This document shows, piece after piece, positions 55,890-64,000 of a stretch of DNA of 64,000 nucleotides. This DNA comes from Manis javanica (Eukaryota; Chordata; Mammalia; Pholidota; Manidae). Below the pieces are notes generated by a model, which saw nothing but the letters and a program-made list of their open reading frames with translations, was not told the origin of the DNA and did no database searches. The translations under genes were made by a program, and so were the position numbers. The stretch lies in assembly GCF_040802235.1 (NCBI RefSeq), contig NC_133170.1:3053001-3117000 (forward strand). The letters are read 5' to 3'. The first letter of the stretch is position 1; every line of letters begins with the position of its first letter.

Positions 55890-58800
55890 ACAAATACACA
55901 GGTGGTAAGTTAATAATACCCATATACCGTGTAACAGTCCCTATTGTCAAATGTGTGGGTTGTAGTGGGGTAACTGACAAAACCAGAGGGTAACAGTACG
56001 TGTTTACTGCTAAAAAATGACATTTGTGCAAATTGCTTCTGGGGTAATTTCACCAACCTCCCCTCTAGCCCTTTCCCCTTCCCGCCCCCACCATCCGTGT
56101 GTGGGGGTGTTTTTCCTGGTCACCTGATGCGGCTGTCACATAAAGATTTGGGCCTTATTTTAACATCTAGAAAGCACTTTGGTAGAGTAATAGTGGTAAG
56201 CAGGGTGTACAGGTTTAAGAATTGAACATTTAAGAGAATTTTTTACTGTTTGCCGTGGTTAAAGAGTAAGTGTGTTTTCACGGCCACACTGTCAGGGTGT
56301 GGGCGCGGTCTTTTTAAGGCTACTGTGCCGTCCTGTGTGTTATGCTGTTTCTTCTACCTTTACTCTCCTGTCCTCCCCAATTTCTTATTCTTTAGAATTG
56401 CTCAGGCGTCATCTTTCTCAAGAAGCATTCCTTTATCCCTAGACCAGAATGAATGCCTTCTACTTGCTTTTAAAGTGTTCTATGCAAAATGTGATGACTG
56501 TGTTTGGAAACCCTTGGTTTTTGTTTCTCTCCCCTTCCCTGGAAGCAGCGCTGCTGGTCCTGGAATCACTGCAGCTCAGATCCTCACCTTCCCGCTCACA
56601 GCCGCATAACCGTAGGGCTTTTGGGTGATGATTAAATGTGATAAAGATGTAAGGAACTTAGCATAGTTCTTAATTAATAATGGCAATAAATATAAATAAT
56701 ACTAATAAAAATTTCCAGTGCTTGTCGCTGTGTCTTGCGTAGGCACTGATGATGCGCAGCTGAGTTGCAAAGGGTCTTTATTTCTTTATCATTTACATCG
56801 TTCTTTTGCTGCTTTAAACTGTTGTTCACATCCTGTTTTTTAAGAAACCTTTATATAATCTCATTTCATGAACCTATGAGTTGGGTGGATATGTTTAATT
56901 ACGCCTATTTTACTTGATAAAAGAACTTAATGTCAACCCCAGTTATCTTATGCTCAGCTTTTTCAGCAGTTTAAAAAATGTTTTCTGTGCCATCCATACA
57001 GTGCAGAGTTGAAACCACAGCCAGTAGCTTTGTATTTTGTCCTGTGTCATGCTTGCTTGTTGCAATTTAAGTAGGGGTAGAGAAATCACTTAGATTTCTC
57101 TGGAAGCTAGTGTAGGAGTCTTGGCAAGAAACTGTAGTGGCCCCAACAAGGGTAATGCCAGAGGGAAGAGAGAAAAGACTGGATTGTAGATAATTTATGA
57201 GAAAATTTATAGGACTTGATGGATGGTTGGATATGGATGCGGGGTGTGGGATGTGGGAGTTGGCCTGCAGAGAGGAATGAATCAAGGAGGAATCTCCGGA
57301 CTGGCTGAGTTCAGCGGCTGGGTGATGGCGGTACCTTCTAACTGACGTAAGAAACAGGAGGGAGAACAGTGCGCAGGGAGGTAAGAGCATGTGAGACTCG
57401 CTGACATTCAGTATCCGAGGGAAATCGGAGAGGGGAGATCCCTGGGGCGGTGGGGTGTGTGGGTCTTCAGCTTGGGAAGGGGAACAGCGCTGTAAACGGG
57501 TGCCTGCTAGGCATCAGCCTACACACTCAAGCTGCGGCCCTGGGAGGGCGTGAGACGGGCCGGGCAGAGCAGACCGCACAGCCTGAGGGAAGAGCCAGGC
57601 ACAGAGGCTTGGGATCCCCCGCTACCGTTTGTGGCACCAGAAAAGGGGTGCCGTGCCCTATAAAAAAGAATAAAGAAATGAAGGAGAAAGAAAATGAATC
57701 TTCATTTTTCCCTTGCATTCTATGTAATGTTAATTTTGATTAATAGGTGTGGCATTATCGTTTATATTTAAAGTTGTAACAAGATAATCCTGCATCATGC
57801 TTACACTGAGCATTTCATGGTAGTTAAAACAGTCTGAATTGTATCTAGAGGTTAAAAAAAGGAAGTTAATATTGGTAGGTTGGGAGATGAGTAAAATTAT
57901 GTTAGTAACTTTTTCAAGGAGGAGCGCTCTGTCTAGTAAAAACCTGTGCTTTCACAGGTAGCTCCTGATTGGAGCAGAGAAATTAATAGAATTAACTTTA
58001 AAAATTAGGCCCATCTTCTTATCAATAATTTTTTAAGTGGTAAACAAAAGTACAGTAACTATGTTGGGGGAGATAAGACTCTTAAATAAGGCTCTTGGAA
58101 GATTGCACAGTTAATTGTGAGGGAGCACGTATGGTTTTCAGAAACCTTATGTTCTCTTTTTAGAAGGAATGAATCAGCACTTTTTATTGATCAGCTAACC
58201 AAGCAAATTACAGCACTTTTCATAAAACTGTATTTGGTCTGTAAAGTGATAGTCATCTGTGGAGTACATTGGATTTGATATGATTCACGATTCAGATTTT
58301 ATGAGTACAGAATAACATACTTACTTAGAACATGGACAATAGTTTGAAAACTATCACTGTTGCCTTCAGATTATGTTGAAATTTAGTAAGTTAGAAAATT
58401 TTGCCACTGTTTTATAAAATCAGTTTTACAAGCGAACTATGTACTTAGGTTTTAGAGGTGGTTAATAAGACTTACAATGCAGGGCTTAGAATCTGGTCAG
58501 ATTAATTTTAACATTGTAATCAGAAAAGAGAAAACACAGTTACAGAATAACGGTTAGACTTTGTTATTGTATTGATATAATTGTTGGCAATGAGAATATC
58601 TTAACCTGCTATTTTTGTGTGTTATCTTGGATACTAATTACAATTAGTGTGTAAAGGACTACATTCCATGCTCGTGACGTTTTGGACTAGAAGCAGGAAA
58701 ATGTTCCTTGAACTAGAAACTCTTTTAAGAATCAATGATATAGTGACTGTCTGTGGGGGTATCTCCCATTTTAACAGCCGGTTTATAAAATATGTTTAAG

Positions 58801-59410
58801 ATCAAAGTATTGTTGAAGATCAATTGATGTGATTAAGGTATCTTAGGAAGAATGACTGGAATATAAAATTATATAAAAGAACAACCACACAGCATTATGA
58901 CACCGGGCAGCCCGTCGGTGCTCAGCATAGTACAAGAAGCGTCAGGAGAGTGAGGGATGCCGTCTGGGACTTTATTCTGGAGTTGTAGTAATGTAGGTTT
59001 TTTATACCTAAGTTAACTACATCTTAACATCATTGGGTTAGAAAAGTAGCTTGTACACACAGCAGCCAGTTTTCAGGGCTGCTGCCCGCTTAGCACTGCA
59101 CACACTGGGCAGGTTTCGTGATGCCCTGGCCCCTTCAGGTACGTTGCTGTTGGAAGGAAGTGCCCTGGAAGACGGCTTCTGATTTATCAGTTTGGTGAGG
59201 TTAGCTGATATAATTCAGTCATTGACGGTCATTGAGTCTTACCTGCTTTAACTTTAAGTTAAATTTTTGGACCTAAACACCAAGAACCAAACTCAGAATT
59301 AGGCCCCTACCCACCAACTCACAGGTACTATTAACCTGAGTTCCTTTGCAGACAGCTCATTGGCCTTCAGGGTGCCACTTTTCAGCTTAATACTAATTAC
59401 TCTGTAAAAA
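55890..59410. other. YAF2 intron 2, late part
   Basis: 56,610-56,710 is a sense MIR-like tail (gattaaatgtgataaagatg, aacttagcatagttctt). 57,070-57,440 is an old interspersed fragment without a sure name. 57,440-57,640 is fairly GC-rich. The rest is AT-rich and blank to me. Confidence 0.4.
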
Positions 59411-59414
59411 GCTC

Positions 59415-59830
59415 CTGCATCAGTTTTCTATTGCTGTGTAACAAATTGCCCCAAAACTAAGTGGCTGAAAATAATAAACATATATTACCTTACTTTTATT
59501 ATTATTGTTATTTTTTTGAGTCAAAAACTCAGAAGCAGCTCAGCAAGTGGTTCTGGCTCGGGGTGTCCTGGGCTTGCCAGAGGGGCGGTCCGCGTGGAAG
59601 CCGCACCTGTTGTCGGCGCTGGCTGGCCTCAGAGCTCTGGCCACTCGCTAGAGCCCTGGTTTCTTGGCCACTAGGCCTCCCTCTGGGGTGTTCCCAGCAT
59701 GGCAGCTTGCTCACGCCAGAGCAAGGTGAATGAATGAGAGCCCAAAGTGGAAGCCAGACTCTATATTCTAATTTTGGGAGTGACATCCCGTTACTTATGC
59801 CAAATTCTGTTCCTTAGAAGTGAGTCGCCA
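59415..59830 (-). mobile_element. Ancient LTR-like interspersed repeat, opposite orientation to 20,281
   Basis: Begins with the well-known block ttttctattgctgtgtaaca and aattgccccaaaactaagtg, followed by ggttctggctcggggtgtcc, ggccactaggcctccctctg, cccagcatggcagcttgctc, and ggaagccagactctatattc. The same family in the other direction is at 20,281-20,760. I leave the exact family open. Confidence 0.55.
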
Positions 59831-59834
59831 AATC

Positions 59835-62800
59835 CAGTGCATACGCAGGGGGAGGGGATTACCAAAGGCCTGTGTACGAAAGGTGGGGTCGTTGTGCAAC
59901 ATCCCAGAGGCTCCCCACTGCTTTAAAGTTTACAGCTTTCTGTTGTCTGTTGCAGAATTCTTTCTTGCGAGAAGCTTATGGGGGAAACCCAGGTACAGAT
60001 AAAAGGGGAGAGGTTCTGTCCAGAGCTGGAGTTCAAGGGGACTAGAACTTACCTGCTAGGCTCCCTCCCCTTCAGCTGACCACACAGCTTGAATATTTAC
60101 AATTGAATGTCCATTAAGAACATGACTATATGCTGTTCTTCTCTTATTTTCATTTAAGAATTTGTCAGCAGTTTTAGTTCTAAAATTCTAGCTTATAAGG
60201 ATCAGGTATTAGAACACGATTTGTGTAGATGTTTCTGGCAGCTTTTAAAGTCTTGAGTTGCTTCCTTTGTTAAAGTAAATCAAATGTAATGGCTGATTTT
60301 ATAGTATTAGAAGACTAAATTTATATGTTGATGTGATAATGATGGTGATTTGCTTAATATCTATTATCTGGAATGTTTTATTAACTATTTCCAAATTGTA
60401 TGTATTTTTTAAAATCACAAGTCTATAGTGGTATTTGCAGTTCACTTTAATATTAATATGCTCTTATAGCTCTTTTCCTTTATGCTGCAAGTCATTCTTC
60501 CTAATCAATAACATATATTAGTTTATTTTACAATATAAAAAATACAGTTTCAAAATAACAGTGCCCAATTTAATACAATCTCTAAATTTAGAATTTATGT
60601 ATATACTTTTAGTCCTTAGACTACATCCCTTTAAAGATGTATAAAATCATTTGAAAATAATTCCTTTTCTGGGTGATTATGGTAACTGTTTGTATATGGT
60701 TAGATTCTAGGCATTGTTTCTAAATGTGTTATGTACATGAATTTACTTAATCCTCGGAACTGCCTTGTGAAGTAGGTTCTGTTGTTTTCCCTACTTTACA
60801 GATAAATATAGTTTTTGCCATCTTGATTTTTGGCTAATTTATATTAACAAAAATACTGTATTTGTTTATTTATGGGTTGATGTAGGGTGAAGTAATGGGT
60901 AAAACTGAGGGAAAGGAGAATTTTAATTAGGAAGTGAGATGGTATTTATAATTTCAGGGTCCTGGGGGGTAGTAGTATATGCATATCATGAGACTGAAAA
61001 GGGAGATAAGTCATAAAAGATTCAGTACATTTTTGTCAAATATTTATTAAAAAAGAAAACAAAGTACCAGTCTTATAATTTCTGTTTATAACTGCTGTGC
61101 CCTGTAGAACTTTTCCCCTTTGTAGGGTAATGAGAGGGTGTGTCTAGCTAGGAAAAAACCAGATAAAGGGAGATTCTCTGTTTTACCTAGACTGTCTGAT
61201 GAGCTGTTTAAGTAGCAAGAAAGAACAGTTTCTGTAAATAACTTCACTTAACAAGTAAGTTTATAATTCACTTTTGACCTTATTTTGGTTAAGTGAGGTT
61301 CAACTCAATTATGTATACACACATCTGCCATGTTTTATATGTAACCAGTAGTATCAAATATGTGTGAAATGTGTATAATATTAAATTTTATTACACTGTT
61401 AGAGGATTCCAAGTCCAGGATTTACCATGAACAAACAAATCAGTAGAGTTTTAAATCTTAATTGAAAATTAGTAGATAATGTGCCTGGAATCATCAAAAC
61501 CAGTTGTAATTTAAGTTGCTTCTAACCAAAATGTAATGTCCAAACCAATGGGCAATAGTTGAAGTGAAAATTAGTACCACATATTTTTCTGAGCAGTTTT
61601 TTCATGAGTTCAGATTGATTTTATGGAGAAGATTTTCATTAGTGAAATGCTAAATTTGGTTCTTGATTACTCAAGAGTACCTTTTTGTGAATGAGGTTGT
61701 AATTATTAGGGCTTACAGGATACTTTGGAATAGAGCATCCTAATTTCTAGAATTTCTTTTCTAAGCTATTCTGATAAAAATCCCTTTTAGGCGAGCTTAT
61801 AACGTGACAACAAGAAGAGACGGCTCTCGGTGCTGGTCTCTAAGTGACAATTCGGGTTACCTTCAAGAATTTTCAAGATATTTTAACTATCTTAAATTAT
61901 TTCTTCAAAGGTACTTGGTTCTGTTTCAAATTTGTAAGATCTGAGTTTAAAGGGAAACTGCATTTGCTATAATTAAATATTGGAAATTATTATTTAGTTC
62001 TTAATAACAGCTTTTAATACTAGCTTATACCAGAAGGTTAAATAAAATATTTGGATTATTGCTCCTTTATTCACTTAATTAATCTAAATTTGTAGGACCT
62101 TTGTGCCATGTATTTGGTCTCTTCAGGGAACAGAAGCTAACTAGGAATGTAGTCAACTAGGAAAGTTAACTGGAGGGCCCTTTTATATTTATTTCTGAAT
62201 TACAGCTAGAAATGCAGGTCTGTGTAATGCCCCTGTTTGAATGAAGGGGTCATTTAAAAACGAAGGCATTAATTACTATTATTTTTTAAAACTCAGATTT
62301 AGGGAAAATGGATATGATTTATTCAAGACAATTGTATCTTAAAATTAAGAAGGAATCTAGCAAAAATCTTAACATGTGTGCTAAATAGAAATACCACCTC
62401 ATAGCAAGACTGAGATATAAGACTTTCATTAGGATTGCATTTTCAATTTGTTTTGTTGAATAATGATTTTATATACCATTTTATTCTATTCACTCTTAAA
62501 AGGAAGGAAAAACTACATTATCTTTAATTTGTATCCATGGAATGAAAAGCCATAAAACCGTATGTTTCTAGAAGGTAGGAGATGGTTGTTTAGCAGCTCC
62601 TGGTAAAAGGAGGAGTGCGCCGAAGCATGTCTGTATGTCCAGCCCGCACTGGGCTTTGGGGTCATCAGAGCAGGAGCACATTAAAAGGCACGTGTACCTC
62701 ATTAATATGTATTAAGTTAAGGAATAGTCTGTCTTCATGTGAGCTGGAAGATAAAGTTCTGATGAGGAAACCTTTTGCAGTAAATAGTTTTATTTTTTAT

Positions 62801-63470
62801 GACAGGTCCATTTTTAGCCAATTATTTAAAAAGTATAATAATCAAAAAACATTACTATACTACTTTGTACTGTATTTAAATTAAAATCAGCATTATTTTT
62901 TATCAGTGGCCTGGTCACCTTTATGTGTAGGTGTGGGTGGTTGGTTATAGGTGACATATGGTTATTTTAAAGTCTTAGTAACAAATGGGTTTTATTGATG
63001 CTTTTTATCGGAAGTCTTAGAGATTGCGGGTCTGCATTAAAATTTGGTGAATGTTAATGACAGTGGCTAGTTAAGAACTGACAGATTTTGATCAACCAGT
63101 TATCCTTGTACCAATATTCAAAAAGATGTTGGTGATTCAGTGGAGTAGCCTGATAGCTAATATTTTTGTATATTAAATATAGCTACCATTATAGTGGAAA
63201 TGAAAATGAAACTATTCAAATCGTTTTCTTTGTCTTTTGTTTCTGATAATGCTAGAAGTCTCTGTCGACACTGTCGTTAGCGAATTGCTTCTGTATTTAC
63301 TTTGACACATGCACATATAATTATCTGGTGAACTTAGAATCCTTTTCCCTAGAGTTCTACGTGTATTAATGATCTCAACTAAAATTAAATAATCTTCTTG
63401 TTCTGGTAGAGAAGAAAAAGCTGGACCACTTACCAGTAACTGGAGTTCTCCTATTGGGTCATCTCCACAG
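59835..63470. other. YAF2 intron 2, last visible part
   Basis: AT-rich. An antisense MIR-like core is at 60,700-60,810. An exon-like 120-bp segment at 61791-61910 is discussed as a finding. I searched for the regular YAF2 exon 3 peptide (KPRPVSQLVAQ) and did not find it here. Confidence 0.45.
60700..60810 (-). repeat. MIR SINE fragment, antisense
   Basis: ctaggcattgtttctaaatg, then tgaatttacttaatcctcgg, then tgaagtaggttctgttgttt, then ccctactttacagata is the antisense MIR core. Confidence 0.65.
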
Positions 63471-63543
63471 ATCCACATTCTTTTGAAGTCACTGTGAATG
63501 CCTCAAGGACCAGCGAAGCCTCGACATTGCCAGTTGCAGGCAG
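63471..63543 (+). pseudogene. YAF2: YAF2 alternative cassette exon, frameshifted
   Basis: 73 bp between acceptor tcatctccacag and donor gcag|gtaagc. It matches the alternative exon that in a human YAF2 isoform adds 24 residues after Arg51 (72 bp). Here one extra T in the run cttttg (63480-63484) shifts the frame: after Arg51 the reading is S-T-F-F and then TGA at 63484-63486. Past the extra base the old frame is still readable (EVTVNASRTSEAS... to GR). Including this exon would give a 55-residue protein with only the zinc finger, or trigger nonsense-mediated decay. Splice sites look good. Either the exon is dead or used as a poison exon, or the extra T is a sequencing error. Confidence 0.75.
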
Positions 63544-64000
63544 GTAAGCGGGCGCACTGACGCATGTCCCCGGCATCCCTCAGGTCCCTCCCCAGCTTCC
63601 TGACGTCTGTACTGCATGCCCCCTCAGTTCCAGCGGACGCGCGGCAGGAAGAGTCTGGTGCTGGACGGAAGGGCCGGAGAGGTGGATCTGTGAGGGAAAA
63701 GACCCAATAGGAAAACTCAAGTCACTCGTAAGTAAGCTAGTTTTCACAAACCTGAGATTTGTTTTTCTCACACTTCTTCTCTTTAGAAGTTACTTTAATT
63801 ACAAAGAAATGAACTTGTTTGGGAACTTGTTAGCTGATGTTTGTAAGTTTGATTGTAGAATTACTGTATGGATGATAAATACCTGGTTCTTAATGGGTAT
63901 ATGAATAAATGTAACATTAATTTTAAAGTGTATCATTTATGTAATAGCTCTTTATAAAAGTTATGTTTATTACCTTTTGGTAAATGGTTTTATAGTTTAA
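63544..64000. other. YAF2 intron after the cassette exon
   Basis: The donor side of the cassette exon is followed by a short GC-moderate stretch and then AT-rich DNA to the window end. No further exon is visible. Confidence 0.5.

Noticed and set aside
44555..64000. Search for the regular YAF2 exon 3 and later exons
   Set aside because: The expected peptide and its acceptor are not present, so they must lie to the right of the window.

Overview
This is nuclear DNA from a placental mammal. The evidence is spliced genes with GT-AG introns, MIR, L2, MER5 and MLT1 fossils, a CpG-island promoter, and L1 copies that stay active-looking into fairly recent time. I see no Alu, rodent B1/B2, ruminant Bov, equine ERE or carnivore CAN SINE in 64 kb, so every SINE I can recognise is an ancient MIR. 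The 5' UTR and 3' UTR of the two youngest L1 copies look like a laurasiatherian L1 lineage. A pangolin-like species is my best but weak guess.

The locus corresponds to human 12q12. At the left edge (887-5041, + strand) are the last five coding exons of ZCRB1, the U11/U12-31K protein of the minor spliceosome. They complete the second half of the RRM, the CCHC zinc knuckle and the acidic tail, and end at a poly(A) signal at 5066. At 43.6-44.6 kb is a strong CpG island. From it YAF2 (+ strand; a RanBP2-type zinc-finger partner of YY1 and Polycomb RING1) starts with exon 1 (44135-44160) and exon 2 (44429-44554). YAF2 then enters an intron that does not close inside the window, except for an alternative cassette exon at 63471-63543. 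In human, PPHLN1 starts head to head with YAF2 and runs on the opposite strand across ZCRB1, so most of 1-44,000 is probably also PPHLN1 intron on the minus strand. I found no PPHLN1 coding exon here.

Between the two genes lie about 38 kb made mostly of layered transposons: old L1M fragments in both directions; a young 3' L1 fragment nested in an older L1 (15.2-17.7 kb); a large imperfect inverted repeat (18.36-19.78 kb); an L1 with an intact 5' end but no 3' end (24.9-27.6 kb); an ERV-L pol/dUTPase relic (36.2-37.7 kb); and an MLT1-type LTR (40.8 kb). The YAF2 intron holds a fossil hAT transposon (48.4-49.6 kb), L2, MER5 and MIR copies, and long stretches with nothing recognisable.

The points most worth a second look are: the YAF2 cassette exon, which has kept its splice sites but gained one base and now meets a stop almost at once; one ZCRB1 exon that is strikingly CpG- and GC3-rich compared with its neighbours; the 5'-complete but 3'-truncated L1 with target-site duplications and an expanded 33-bp coiled-coil repeat in ORF1; and the inverted repeat around 19 kb. 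No tRNA, rRNA, CRISPR or bacterial-type feature is present.
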